The notes under the pieces are model-generated. The model was not told where the DNA came from. It did no database searches and worked only from the letters and a program-made list of their open reading frames with translations. A stretch of DNA of 64,000 bases from Lolium rigidum (Eukaryota > Streptophyta > Magnoliopsida > Poales > Poaceae), in NCBI RefSeq assembly GCF_022539505.1, contig NC_061508.1, positions 97,195,276 to 97,259,275 on the forward strand, written 5' to 3'. Numbering within the stretch: position 1 is the first letter of the stretch; each line of letters begins with the position of its first letter. Positions 34,144-43,941 of the stretch are shown one piece after another. A program made the translations under genes and the position numbers.

Positions 34144-34650
34144 TGGGACGCTAGCACCTCTCCTCTTTTCTTCGCCTTTTTGGTGTTCCGATGCCAAAGG
34201 GGGAGAAGAGAGTAGAGCCTAGAATTACGGGGTTCTTTGATTGTCACAAGCCATGGGAGTTGCTTTATTTGGATTTTATATGGCTTGTGCGTATTTGCTT
34301 TGATTTCTCAAGAACCATTTGCTACTTTGAATAATTCATGTATGGATATGTATGGACGACTATTATGTGTGCTACTCTATGTTAGGATAATCATGCTTTA
34401 TGGATAATCATGTTTTATGCTTATATATCTTGATATACTTGTCCATACCATGCTTGTTTCCTAAAGATATTGGGGGAGCTTCTCATATTCCACAACTGGT
34501 GCACTTTGCATTCAAACACAAATTCTCCAAGTGCACACATTATGGGGGAGCTGTCGTAATATCTTATATGGAATCAAGGTTTAAAGCTTATCATAATATC
34601 TATATGTAACTCTAGCTCGGTTTGTCATCGTATACCAAAAAGGGGGAGAT
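34144..34650. other. 3' untranslated spacer and polypurine tract of the Sire element
   Basis: No ORF of note. It contains several GGGGGAG words (AAGGGGGAGAAGAG, TATTGGGGGAGC, TATGGGGGAGC) and ends with the PPT AAAAAGGGGGAGAT immediately before the 3' LTR. Confidence 0.75.
34637..34650 (+). promoter_or_regulatory. Polypurine tract of the Sire element
   Basis: AAAAAGGGGGAGAT abuts the TG of the 3' LTR; it primes plus-strand DNA synthesis in this class. Confidence 0.9.
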
Positions 34651-35973
34651 TGTAAGGGTATTTTACCCTTATCCATTATTTTGGTATCTATGACACCGTG
34701 CTAGAGTATTTGGACTAATACATGTCTACAAGATGACTTTCAGTGTATTAGCCAAAGAGGTATGATGGTGTAGCAATGGAACAAAAAGGCAACGGGAGAC
34801 CCCCCCAATTCGACGAAAAATCAGCAAGTTTTTCAGAGCCTGGCCGGTCACAGATCCGGTCGGACCGGCCCTGGCACCGGGCAGCCCGGTCACCAACCGG
34901 ACCCTGAACCGGTGCCATCCGGGCAGGTTCCAGTAAAGAGGGCAAGCCCTCCGGTCGGCGTCCGGTCGCCAGCCCGGTTTCGGACCGGCTGCTCCGGTCC
35001 ATGGCCCGGTCTGACCGGGCGCCAGACCGAGCGGCCCGGTCGAGCAACCGGACTTTGCGCTCGTGCCATCCGGGCGCCATCCAAGTAAGCTCGGACGCCT
35101 GCCCGGTCAAGACCCGGTCCCGGCTCCGGTTGGAAACCGGCCGGCCCGGCTCGTGGCCCGGTCCGACCGGGCCGTGGACCGGCCTGTCCGGCGCCAAATC
35201 CGGTCGACCGGGTTTCTCGACGAATCTCGCTGATGTGGCAAGTGACCAACGGCCGTATTTAGAAGAACACTATAAATAGGCCTTCTCCTACCTCTCGAAC
35301 AGTTAGGCAACATACTACAAGCTGTTCTTGAGCTCTCTCTCTCTACTCCATTGTTAGAAACACCAAAAGCCTCGGATCTCCCTCCTCCTCCACCCAAACT
35401 CAAATCCCTCCGGGAATCATTAGAGGAGGACCCGATCTACCGTTCTACCAAGCCAAATCTCATTCCCCCTTGTATTCATTGAGAAGCTTGCTTCCTACGG
35501 TTCCTTGGAAACCCTAGGTGGGCAAGAGGAGTCCGGAAGCATCCGGGCTGTGGATTTGCTCCGGGCAGGATTGTGAAGGTTTGGAGGCTACCTCAAAGTC
35601 TACCACAAGTGAGTGAGCTATTCCTTCGTGGGATAGGCTCCGGAGAATAGGGTGAGCCTTCGTGGCGCGGGGAATCCTTCGTGGGACCTCCACTCCTCCA
35701 AACGTGACGTACCTTGTTGCAAAGCAAGGGAACACGGGAATACATCCTCGTCTCCGCGTGCTATCGGTTATCTCTAACCGAACTCCTTACTTGTGATTTA
35801 ACCGCCTGTGAGAGCCTTCGTGCTCGAGTTAGTTGTATCCTCATATAGGTTGCTTCACCTAGTTTGCATTAGGCTCACCTTTATATTCCGCAAAGCCTAA
35901 TATTGCAAAGAAAGAATTAAAATCTGTAGAAACCTATTCACCCCCCTCTAGGTTTACCATCTCTATACTTTCA
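34651..35973 (+). mobile_element. 3' LTR of the Sire element
   Basis: Near-identical to 24365-25684, with its CCGGTC array at about 34840-35215 and TATA box at 35271-35278. It ends TACTTTCA at 35973, and the following TGTAC is the target duplication. The last base of the LTR plus TG of the target forms an ATG. Confidence 0.95.
35271..35278 (+). promoter_or_regulatory. TATA box of the Sire 3' LTR
   Basis: TATAAATA about 700 bp upstream of the Harbinger-borne ORF at 35973, oriented towards it; read-through transcription into that ORF is possible. Confidence 0.7.
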
Positions 35974-36971
35974 TGTACCACGCCCGGTATCCAGTCCCGC
36001 CGGACATGCGGCTGCCAAGCAGCGGCGGCTGGAAGATGGCCGTGAACGGCATTGGCGTTCCGCCGCCGCCGAAGCCGCGCACGGACCAATGGTGGGACGC
36101 CATCAAGGCCCGTCGGGCTCAACTCACCGCCGAGGAGCGGTTGGATCCGACGTGGGCGGCCAACAACAACGACGCCTGGTGGACGACGTACTTCAAGGCG
36201 AAGTACGACATCGAGATGCACAGCACCGACGGGCTCGTCGGCGGCCCCAATAGCTGGAACAAGGACGGTCGCGCCCTGTTCTGGGGCGTTCCGGGGCGCA
36301 CCCTCGAGAACGTCATCCGCGGCATCCGCAACGGCGCTCCAAGGCTGGAGATGCCGTCGTCACCGCCGCCGTCTCCTCAATGGCAGCCGAGGAGGATGAC
36401 GTACTCGTCCTCCTCGCACTCTTCTTCCTCAGGACCGGCGCGATCGACGCCGTCCTCGTCTTACCGGTCGGCGCCGTACACCGTCCCCAAACGGGAGGTG
36501 AAGGAGGAGCCGGCGACGCCCGTCAACACGAGGCGTGGCGGCAGCGGCAGCCGGCGGCAGCAAGGGAGGCGCGGCGGCGCCCTCCTCATCCCGAAGCCGG
36601 AGGTGAAGGAGGAGCCGGTGGAAGCGTCGCAGCGGCGCTGGCCGGCGGAGTATGAGCGGCGGCGGCGCCTCATCGCCAGCAGCGATGACCTCGAGGACTG
36701 CCCAGGTCCGCGGGCGGCGTTCTTGGCGTCCATGAACGACAAGGACGCCTGGAGGGGCGACCTCGACGCGGCGATCGCCTTGTCCATCCGCTACTCCGGC
36801 AAGCCGCTGGTGAACCTCACCGACGACGGCGAGGCAGGACCAAGCGGCGCGGTGAAGGACGAGCCCGTCGACGAGCCCGTCGACGAGCGCGTCAAGCAGG
36901 AGGTCGTCACCGACGAGATGTACAACTTCCAGCAGTACTACGACGCCTCCGGCCACCGCAAGTGGTTCTAG
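35973..36971 (+). CDS. Harbinger-borne ORF 1, truncated main part (332 codons), UIM-like and SUMO-site motifs
   Basis: An uninterrupted GC-rich frame ending ASGHRKWF and TAG. The ATG is created by the LTR end (A at 35973) joined to the target TG; the original frame continued from 24363. The N-terminal third is probably folded (RLDPTWAANNNDAWWTTYF, KDGRALFWGVPGRTLENVI), followed by a Ser/Pro-rich disordered region. Four psi-K-x-E sites occur: VKEE at residues 176-179 and 211-214, VKDE at 294-297, VKQE at 307-310. L264-x-x-A267-x-x-x-S271 fits a ubiquitin-interacting-motif core. No transposase or DNA-binding motif is seen, and I do not know the family's function. Preservation despite the split suggests the insertion is young. 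Confidence 0.75.
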   Translation: MYHARYPVPPDMRLPSSGGWKMAVNGIGVPPPPKPRTDQWWDAIKARRAQLTAEERLDPTWAANNNDAWWTTYFKAKYDIEMHSTDGLVGGPNSWNKDGRALFWGVPGRTLENVIRGIRNGAPRLEMPSSPPPSPQWQPRRMTYSSSSHSSSSGPARSTPSSSYRSAPYTVPKREVKEEPATPVNTRRGGSGSRRQQGRRGGALLIPKPEVKEEPVEASQRRWPAEYERRRRLIASSDDLEDCPGPRAAFLASMNDKDAWRGDLDAAIALSIRYSGKPLVNLTDDGEAGPSGAVKDEPVDEPVDERVKQEVVTDEMYNFQQYYDASGHRKWF

Positions 36972-37127
36972 ATTAGGTTTAGTTTAAATTTAGTCAAATT
37001 TCGTTCGAATCTATGTAAGTTTGGACGAATCTTAATCGAATCTCGTTAAGTTTAAAATTTCCGAAATTTTGTTTGGGGGACGGCGACTGGGGATCGACGT
37101 CCCCCAAACGCGGTACGAACGAAACAC

Positions 37128-37192
37128 GTCCCCCAAACGCTTAATCCGGCGTGATTTGGGAGACGCTTTGGGGTACGCGGCTGGAGATGCTC
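37128..37192. repeat. Right terminal region of Harbinger element 1
   Basis: CGTCCCCCAAACGC ... GGCTGGAGATGCTC followed by TTA. The terminal GAGCATCTCCAGCC (reverse complement) is the usual Harbinger end in grasses. Confidence 0.75.
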
Positions 37193-37207
37193 TTACTGTT
37201 TTTTTAG

Positions 37208-37389
37208 GTGACTACTTCACTGATATCACTGCCCAACTGCCTAATTGCTCAATTAGGTTCTACGACATATGGAGTAATCACATAGAGACGGTTACTCAAG
37301 TCCGTGATGTTGCGATGACACCTCTCGGCGTGCTGCCAAATGGTCACCTACACTACACAGACTTCACGCGACGCCATCTAGAATTTTGA
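37208..37389 (+). pseudogene. Unidentified terminal-exon fragment
   Basis: After the acceptor-like TTTTTTTAG the open frame DYFTDITAQLPNCSIRFYD ... TRRHLEF runs 60 codons to TGA (37387-37389). Composition and texture differ from the flanking TEs. The Harbinger target TTA lies only 12 bases upstream, so the element probably sits in the preceding intron. I do not recognise the protein. It could be a host gene remnant or a captured exon. Confidence 0.45.
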
Positions 37390-37649
37390 AGAGAAGGCGA
37401 CATGCGGGCATTTGATTACTGCAACTCTAGTACGGAGTAGTTAATTAACTATGATGATCCAACTACACTCGTGGGAGAAACTGCCAAAAACAAACATGAT
37501 TAGCGAAGCTAGTCGATTATAAATTGAAAAAGTTCGGCGGTGTCACAGAAGCGACTCGATGATGTAGTAGGTGTGAACGCCTTTTGGTCGTGGTCGTGCC
37601 GGCATAGCTACGATTTATATTATTCCATGTTTAGTTTCCTCGTTTCTAC
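37390..37649. other. No feature seen (possible 3' UTR of the preceding fragment)
   Basis: Unique-looking AT-rich sequence with no repeat boundary or ORF. Confidence 0.4.
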
Positions 37650-38620
37650 ATTGGTGGAAAATGGGGTTGTAGCACCGGTTTGTAAGAAGTTTTAGCACCG
37701 GTTGCCCAATTGGTGCAAAGCTTCCGGTGCTAAATGGGTACCACGTGGCAGGCTGCCGAGTGCTCGGGTGCTCGAGTGCCGCGGCAGGGAAGTGCACCAA
37801 AACGCTGCCGCGGGAGAGTCTGCCGCCACGCCCCTTTGAAATATGTTAATGCACATATATAAGAAACCATTATATTACACAAAAACATCGTTATGAATAT
37901 ATAGATCGAAGTGACCTCTTTCATTGTGCTTGGCCGAACATATTATATAATGGTACGGTGCACACGTTTATGCATATATGTGTACAATATAATTTCTATA
38001 GATCATAGTTTTTCATTATCGATTGGGCGTGGATGGTATTCTTCGTTTGGATCTATGACTTAATTAAGTAAAAATCTCGCCAATTCTGCTTGAATTGCTC
38101 GTACACGCTTGGTTGCTAGAAGACCGTCCCGCAACTGTTCGATCTAATAATTTAAATAAGGCGGTCAATATATATGAATGAAACACAACACAATTGATCG
38201 ATGGTGATAAAATAAAATTATGAATATTATTTACGTACTTGAAGTTGTTCTAAAATTTTCCCCGTCTGGTGGGTCGTCTGGTGAATGAACTGGTAAACGT
38301 AGAATCCACATAAATTATTTCCGTCTTTTTGCGTCAAGCACTTTACGAGAACAAAGTTCAATCAAAATAATATTCAAGGATGGTAATGGTATTGAAACTA
38401 GAATCAAAGAAATGTGTGGGCCTAGCTAGTAGTACTTACCGGTATATGTTTAAGTTGAAGCTCGTTTTTCCACTCACCCAGAGCCTTGTTGGTGAACCGT
38501 TTCCAAGCCCTGCCCGGTAAAGAAAATGAATAAAAATGTTTACTTAATATCGGGAAAAAAAGAAAGTTACAGATATACAACCATAATGATTGAAATTACC
38601 TCTGGAAGATATCAACTATG

Positions 38621-38645
38621 CCCCCCCCCCCACACACACACACAC
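38621..38645. repeat. C-run plus (CA)n microsatellite
   Basis: Ten C followed by CACACACACACACC; lies in an exon/intron edge of the CACTA relic and may be length-unstable. Confidence 0.9.
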
Positions 38646-39780
38646 CGCAAGGGGTTTACTTTTCGAGTCCATGACTTCTACTACTCTGGCGTTAGGATCA
38701 ATGACTAGAAGGATAAAGTGAAACCTGCGCACATGCATAACTAATCAATTACACTTAGCATCGAGTAAGCGAAATAAATTTAATGTGTTCAAGACAGTAA
38801 CACTCACTGAAAGTTGTAAGGAAATATTATTTCCCTTTTGTGTGCATGTTGCCTTAACGGCGATAACAAGTTATCCTCCGTGTTCTTGGCATAGCGTTGG
38901 ACACTATGCTCATTCATGGTATATGGGTCAATGAACCCAATGTCATAGATTTGTCCTTTTGGCATTCGTGGATCTTCATTCTGCATAATATAGTGAGTAT
39001 AATTATGCATGCAATGGACGAGCCGCCGTAGAGACTTAATTGCATAAATAATACTTACAGACAATAGACACTGATCAAAGATTTTTCGAGGGCGTCTTGA
39101 TTTAATAACTAAAATAATTCAGCAAATTCGATGTTTCTCACGTCATTTCCACGCCCGTAGTGCTCATCTTTGATTGCCAGCATGATCCAGTTCTGACTTT
39201 CCTTACAGTCAGCCATGTACCAGTTATACAATTTTCGCATTTGTGCTGGTAGATGCTGTACCTCCTCAGATCTGATGAGAGGTTCCCCGTACCGGCATTT
39301 GTATGCTAATTGGACATCACCCGTGGGAAATTCGAGCTGGCTTAAGTACTCAGGAATAATCATACCGCAAGCATCTTCTCATCTTTGTATAGTGCTACCA
39401 TCTCCAGATCAAGGCAGTCCAAGGCATCGGGATACACTTGGACCGGGGGACACGAGTTTTTCTGGTCTCCAAGCTAGGGAACTGATTTCCCTTTTGCTTT
39501 ACTACTTCTCGACCGCAATTTTGTTGCCTCATTTGACTTGCGAATAGAGCGATCATAGTTTTATGAAAACTTTGACTCGGGTTGATAAAGGTTCTTCATC
39601 ATTTTCATCATTTTTTCCTTAGCTATAGGCGGCTCAGGCTCGGTCTCGGGCTTTTTCTTGCCAAATTGCTTTTCCAGTACTCGACCCTTGCGATCTCATC
39701 ATTTTCTTCTTATGTATAGTCATAAGGTCTCTTGTGAGGAACCTTAGGTACTCTTGGGAGGGGATGCCGTCGACGTTTAG

Positions 39781-39960
39781 GTGATCGGTTACGACTCATT
39801 GCCGTGGGCTGCGGCGGCGGAGAAGGCCGATGAGGTGGTGGAGAAGGCTGACGCGCTGGAGACGGGAGAGGCGACGGAGACAGTTGATGCACTGGAGACG
39901 GCTGAAGCGGCGGAGAAGGCTGACGCGATGGAGACTACGGGAGAGGCAACGAAGACCTTG
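39781..39960 (-). repeat. Low-complexity Ala/Ser/Pro coding repeat of the CACTA protein
   Basis: On the minus strand it encodes short ASPVVS/ASAFS/ASTVS-type repeats just before RSPKRRRHPLP. The plus-strand Glu/Ala-rich ORF here is its shadow. Confidence 0.7.
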
Positions 39961-40200
39961 CTGGTGTCCAATTTAGAATCATAATGCATTTCTGTCGCCA
40001 TAGAAATGTGGTGTTCTTGATTTCTCCCAGCTCTAGCAAATCCCCTTCACCGGTAGGGTAGTCAAGCGCATACCCTCCATAACTTGATCCACCCGGCAAC
40101 AATGTAGCCATGTGAAACCGGTCGACAATGGTATCTTTGATCAGGTACAATAGGTAAGTCATAGCCAACCGGTGTTAATGCTATTTGGGAAGCTAAAAAT

Positions 40201-41093
40201 ATAAGTCATGTTTTTTACTAGTGCTATAGGGTGTGACGAGGAGGAGAGACCCCATCTCTTCTGGCTGAAACTGTGATGCGTGCACACCATTTTCTTCGAT
40301 GCTTCAGGTTAACATTAGCCGAACATTATGCTTTGTGATGGATTACAGTCCGGTTTGCTAGCATGTGTTCTGGCGTGATTTTCAGCTTTCAGGTTTCAGC
40401 GGTAAGGCGTTTTCTGCCAGGAATGCTGGCTCTAAAACCTTTGCTTTCAGTCTAAAGTTCATGCTGGCAATCTGGGCTAGTACCTAGTATTGTGCAATTG
40501 GAGAACAACTCAAAAGCTTCAGATAATCTTTTTTTTTTCCTTTGCCCAAAGAGCTTTAGAAACAAGATATACCCTCTAGCTAGTCTGAAATTAGTTCTCC
40601 GTATAATTGAATCGATGGAGTACCTACTTTATGCGGGGAATTAATACTTATTACCTTTTAGCGATAAGTGAATACCATATTTTTCAACTTGAAACGAATA
40701 AAAATTAGATATAAAGATTTTTCTTTTCTGAAAGAAATGTATTACACGCAAACCCTGCTTATCTGAATGTTGGTTTGCGTCCTGAATGGAGGAGAGAGCG
40801 AAAACAAAACGTCGCAACATGACAGTACAATATTGGCAATGGGCCACCTCCATTTGCCGGCTCGGCACTCGCGTTAGATTTGGGCTAAATATTGTGTTCA
40901 ATTGACTGCAGTCCAAGGGATGTCATGTTCAAAGAAACAAACAAAAAGAACGCCTTTTACTGGAAAAGCTTTCTTTTCACAAGTGTTTGCTATACATTTG
41001 AAAGCATTCATCTCACAGAAAAAAAAGTAACCAATCTTTTTCAGGATACAACAAGCTGAAGTTCACACTCATTTTGATTCTCGTACTAGTTGC
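40201..41093. other. No gene or element boundary seen
   Basis: AT-rich, apparently low-copy DNA with no ORF above background, no terminal repeats and no RNA gene visible. It may be the remnant flank of an old element or genuine intergenic DNA. Confidence 0.45.
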
Positions 41094-41096
41094 TAA

Positions 41097-42739
41097 GAGC
41101 ATCCCCACTCGTCTCTCCGACGAGCCCCCGATCGACGTTTTTTCCATCCGGATGATGTAATTCGGCCTAGTCGCGCCCCGGTTCCTCGTTTTCGTCCGGA
41201 TTTGGCCCTAAATCCATCCGCCGAGCCGACGCCAACCCCGGTCCCCCGAGGCGCGGTCGGGGACTCCGGACGAGTGAAAAGCGGGGAAGGGCCCGCTCTA
41301 TCGGCGACTGGACAGACGAACCCCACTCAAAATCTCTCCCACCCCTCGTATCTCTCTCGCCGCCGTCACCACCCCGCCGGCTTGTTGCTCAGATTCCGCC
41401 GCCCCTCCTCACCCACCTGCCTATATTCCGCCGTCTTTCGACGACGGCCTATCTGGCTGCTCCTCCGCCGGCCTGTTTTTCGACGATGGCCTATTCCTCG
41501 TCTTTTGCGGCTCGGGTTGCTCGACCACGCCCGTCAGGTGTTCGTCCATTTGCCTCGCCGGCCATGGACTCGGACGAAGAGGAGGAGCAGATGTTCATCG
41601 AGCTTATGCGAGAAGAGATGGCAGCCGCCGCCCAAGACGAGGAGCACATGCTGATCCTCGGTTGCTTATCAAGCCTATACGCCGGAGTGGCAACTGGTCG
41701 ACGTGGTGGGTCGGCACCAGGTCGCCGGAAGTGCAAGCCGAGACAACGAATGGAGGGCTACTGCATGTTGTACTGCATGGAGGGCTACTGCATGTTGTCC
41801 GTTTGCGTGGCAGGGAATGTACAAGGGTCACAAAAACGGCTGCACTGTGATACTTGAAGCAGTGGCTACCCATGATCTCTGGATTTGGCACTCTTTCTTT
41901 GGTATGCCTGGATCCAACAATGACATCAACGTCCTAAACTGCTCCCCGATCTTTTCCAAGCTTGTTGAGGGTCATGCTCCCCGGTGAACTATGTGATCAA
42001 TGGTCGGCACTACAACAAAGTATACTACCTTGCAGACGGTATCTATCCAAAGTGGTCAACATTTGTGAAGACTATCTCGAAACCTAGCACCCCCAAACTT
42101 TGCGAGTTTGTCAAGAAACAAGAAGCTTGCCGAAAAGACGTCGAGCGTGCATTTGGTGTCCTCCAGCAGAGATTTGCTGTCATCTGGTTCCCCGCTATGA
42201 CTTGGTCCAAAGATCAGATGTGGGAGGTGATGAATTGTTATGTGTGCTTACACAATATGATTATTGAAAATGAGCCAAAACATCCGGTTCCTCTGGCTGA
42301 GCAGCAATCACCATATGAGAGAGAGAGTCCTCTTGCACAGCCTAATCACCAAGTGCCTCCATCATGGGCCGCCTTCATTGCTATGCGCCAGGAGATTCGA
42401 GACTCTACAATGCATCGGCAGAATCGCAAGATGATCCGGTGGAGCACATATGGACGCTCCGAGGCAACGCCAACGCCGACGCCAACTAGTCCGTCATAAT
42501 TTGTTTCAAAAATTGTGAAATTGTGTGCTTCATTTGTTTCAGCACTTGTTAAACATTGTACTGATTATCACCGAATTTGTTTCAGCAATTTTCGAACTCT
42601 TGCTCCCCGAACTTGTTAAATTTTATGTCGATTTTGTTTGAAATATGTCAAATGGTCGAGGTTGGGGGTTTCCTGCCGGGGGACGGACAAAAATTTCGCC
42701 GGATTTGAACGTGGGGAGGGTCAACGAGCGGGGAAGTAC
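41097..42739 (+). mobile_element. PIF/Harbinger element 2 with deleted transposase
   Basis: The left terminus GAGCATCCCCACTCGTC follows TAA (41094-41096), the usual 3-bp target type. The right end is degenerate, around CAACGAGCGGGGAAGTAC (about 42722-42739), which pairs partly with the left end. It contains a 5' UTR-like C-rich block and the transposase pseudogene. Confidence 0.75.
41564..42499 (+). pseudogene. Harbinger (plant PIF) DDE transposase, internally deleted
   Basis: It opens MDSDEEEEQMFIELMREEM at 41564, with GRRGGSAPGRRK. The sequence then jumps at about 41760-41800 from the N-terminal GYCML region straight to the mid-domain GMYKGHKNGCTV (shifted frame). It resumes with ATHDLWIWHSFFGMPGSNND, YYLADGIYPKWS (catalytic Asp), KDVERAFGVLQQRF (catalytic Glu) and a C-terminal helix-rich tail to the TAA at 42499. 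The segment that normally holds the first catalytic Asp is missing, as is the TE's roughly 450-bp middle. A 22-bp direct repeat (41750 and 41777) marks the deletion site. A frame change occurs near 41985. It cannot encode an active transposase. Confidence 0.9.
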
Positions 42740-43938
42740 GGTATCCTCAAAATTCTGAGTTGTTCGTCGAGTATTTTGTTAGCTAGTGATTCTGCCCTGT
42801 AGCAGCGCGCTTGCGCACGTAACTAAGCCGTCACGGTGACATCACGCGACCAGTCCGTGTCGAGCGAGCAGCGAGCACCACACGGCCGGGGACAAGGACG
42901 TGTCCTTTTTGGTTGTACAGACAGACCCGCCGAAATCCCCATTGCGCGCATCGTCGCCACGTCCCATCCGTCGCCTTCCGTCACGTAGGAGATCGATTAA
43001 TCTCCTGTCATACTCGACGGTGAGGTCACGCCGCGGACTATATTGTAGAGGGCGTGAGAAAGGTTGTACGGAGCACATGGGAATACAATCTGGACGACGG
43101 AACGGCGACGTCCATGCACACGATCGACCGACGATCAAGTTACTGCGACAAAAGCAGGCGCGATATGAACACACCTTTCCCGCGTTCACAGGAAAAAGAT
43201 AGCACGAGAAACTGACGAGACATCGGGATTTCCGATATAACCTATACGCACGGGCACGGCACCCTCTATACCGTTTCGATCATGGTCCGGAGAGATGGCA
43301 ACCTCGCCATGCATGCCTATTTCCTGGCTGATCAACCAAACACACAATCGTCCACGCACTGACGTTCCAAGCTGTTGAACAACGTTGTCACGTACGCCGC
43401 TCGCTCGCTGTTTCGTACAAGCTCACGCTGAGATGACCTATCAGGAGTCCTACTCCAGTGCTCCCCCCTAACACTAGTTGAGAGGTTATATTCAAATTTT
43501 TTTCCAACCTTAGGCCCGCTGACCCATATCCAGCCCATGTATGCCCGTTTGTATACATACGGTATTTCCGTTCCTGATTTGGTGGGGAAATTGGTGGGGC
43601 GACGTATGCGAAGACGTCTACGACCCTTTTATATGTCCTGCCTATTCGGTACACGCACGTCACCGTAGTAGTACACTATACTTACAAAAAATAATCATAC
43701 AAGATAACGCGGGCCATACGGGCCCCTAGAGGGTCGTACATATGAGATTTTTAAATTTTACGATCATGACCCTACTTACGAAGGGGTATTGGAAGATCTC
43801 AACCATTATTGTTTTTGACGCAGCCTGACATTTGCCAAGGGGAGAGCACCGGAGTAGAAGTGACCTATGCCCTTGGCCGCGGCGTCACCGCCGTGCGTTT
43901 GTGTTTTTTTTTCCTTATCCGACCCACGTTACCTACCC
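42740..43938. other. Low-copy-looking intergenic DNA, no supported gene
   Basis: GC-balanced sequence rich in CGT/ACG words and CACGT cores (for example GTCACGTAGG, GTCACGTACG), resembling a plant upstream region. No ORF with convincing codon texture, no TATA-to-ATG arrangement and no transposon termini found. Confidence 0.4.
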
Positions 43939-43941
43939 TGA

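Larger units (their letters stand above)
24365..35973 (+). mobile_element. Full-length Copia retrotransposon, Sire lineage, 11609 bp
   Basis: It has LTRs of 1320 and 1323 bp, PBS, a long gag, protease, integrase, RT/RNase H, an extra 3' ORF, a polypurine tract and a target duplication TGTAC (with an indel on the left). Pol order PR-IN-RT-RH defines Copia. The long coiled-coil gag, large size and extra ORF point to Sire (Maximus/Opie-like). The LTRs are very similar, differing at scattered sites, many of them CTG versus CTCG, so the insertion is fairly young. Coding frames are broken in gag, before protease, at 30309 (TGG to TGA) and near 30521. Confidence 0.95.
24240..37192 (+). mobile_element. 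PIF/Harbinger-type element 1, with nested Copia element
   Basis: The right terminus reads GGCTGGAGATGCTC (ending 37192), the reverse complement of the common Harbinger end GAGCATCTCCAGCC. It is followed by TTA (37193-37195), the Harbinger-type 3-bp target. The left end is lost beyond the BARE-like insertion. The element's own sequence here is 24240-24363 and about 35974-37192. Its sole ORF is not a transposase. The subterminal region 37071-37192 contains several CGTCCCCCAAACGC and GGGGGACG words in inverted arrangement. Confidence 0.8.
38240..40168 (-). pseudogene. CACTA protein with C-terminal Ulp1-type cysteine protease domain, multi-exon
   Basis: Minus-strand pieces in order: LLPGGSSYGGYALDYPTGEG and LGEIKNTTFLW (about 40120-39980); an Ala/Ser/Pro-rich repeat; RSPKRRRHPLP and KRPYDYT (to 39710); a decayed middle; PTGDVQLAYKCRYGEPL and KDEHYGRGNDVRNIEFAELF (39363-39109), then TAG, after which the frame continues (LLNQDALEKSLISVYCL) to a donor at GTAAGT; IGFIDPYTMNEHSVQRYAKN (39064-38804); FHFILLVIDP and VEVMDSKSKPL (38725-38650); RAWKRFTNKALGEWKNELQL (about 38515-38440); and GNNLCGFYVYQFIH (about 38325-38285). 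His, Asp and Cys of the Ulp1-like (C48) triad are all present. In yeast and plants this family removes SUMO; in CACTA elements its role is unknown. Confidence 0.7.
37650..40200 (-). mobile_element. Decayed CACTA element, minus strand
   Basis: The left part (about 37666-37735) has TTTTAGCACCGGTTGCCC and TTCCGGTGCTAAAT, the inverted GCACCGG subterminal words of a CACTA family. The body encodes CACTA-type protein pieces on the minus strand. I could not find clean CACTA termini, so boundaries are approximate. Confidence 0.65.

Noticed and set aside
39781..39984. Plus-strand Glu/Ala-rich repeat ORF that looks like a coiled coil
   Set aside because: It is the antisense shadow of the Ala/Ser/Pro repeat of the CACTA protein, which is supported by flanking CACTA motifs on the minus strand.
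42842..43729. Possible short genes in the GC-balanced intergenic region
   Set aside because: ORFs of about 60-115 codons overlap on opposite strands with no conserved motif, splice pattern or promoter-to-ATG arrangement.
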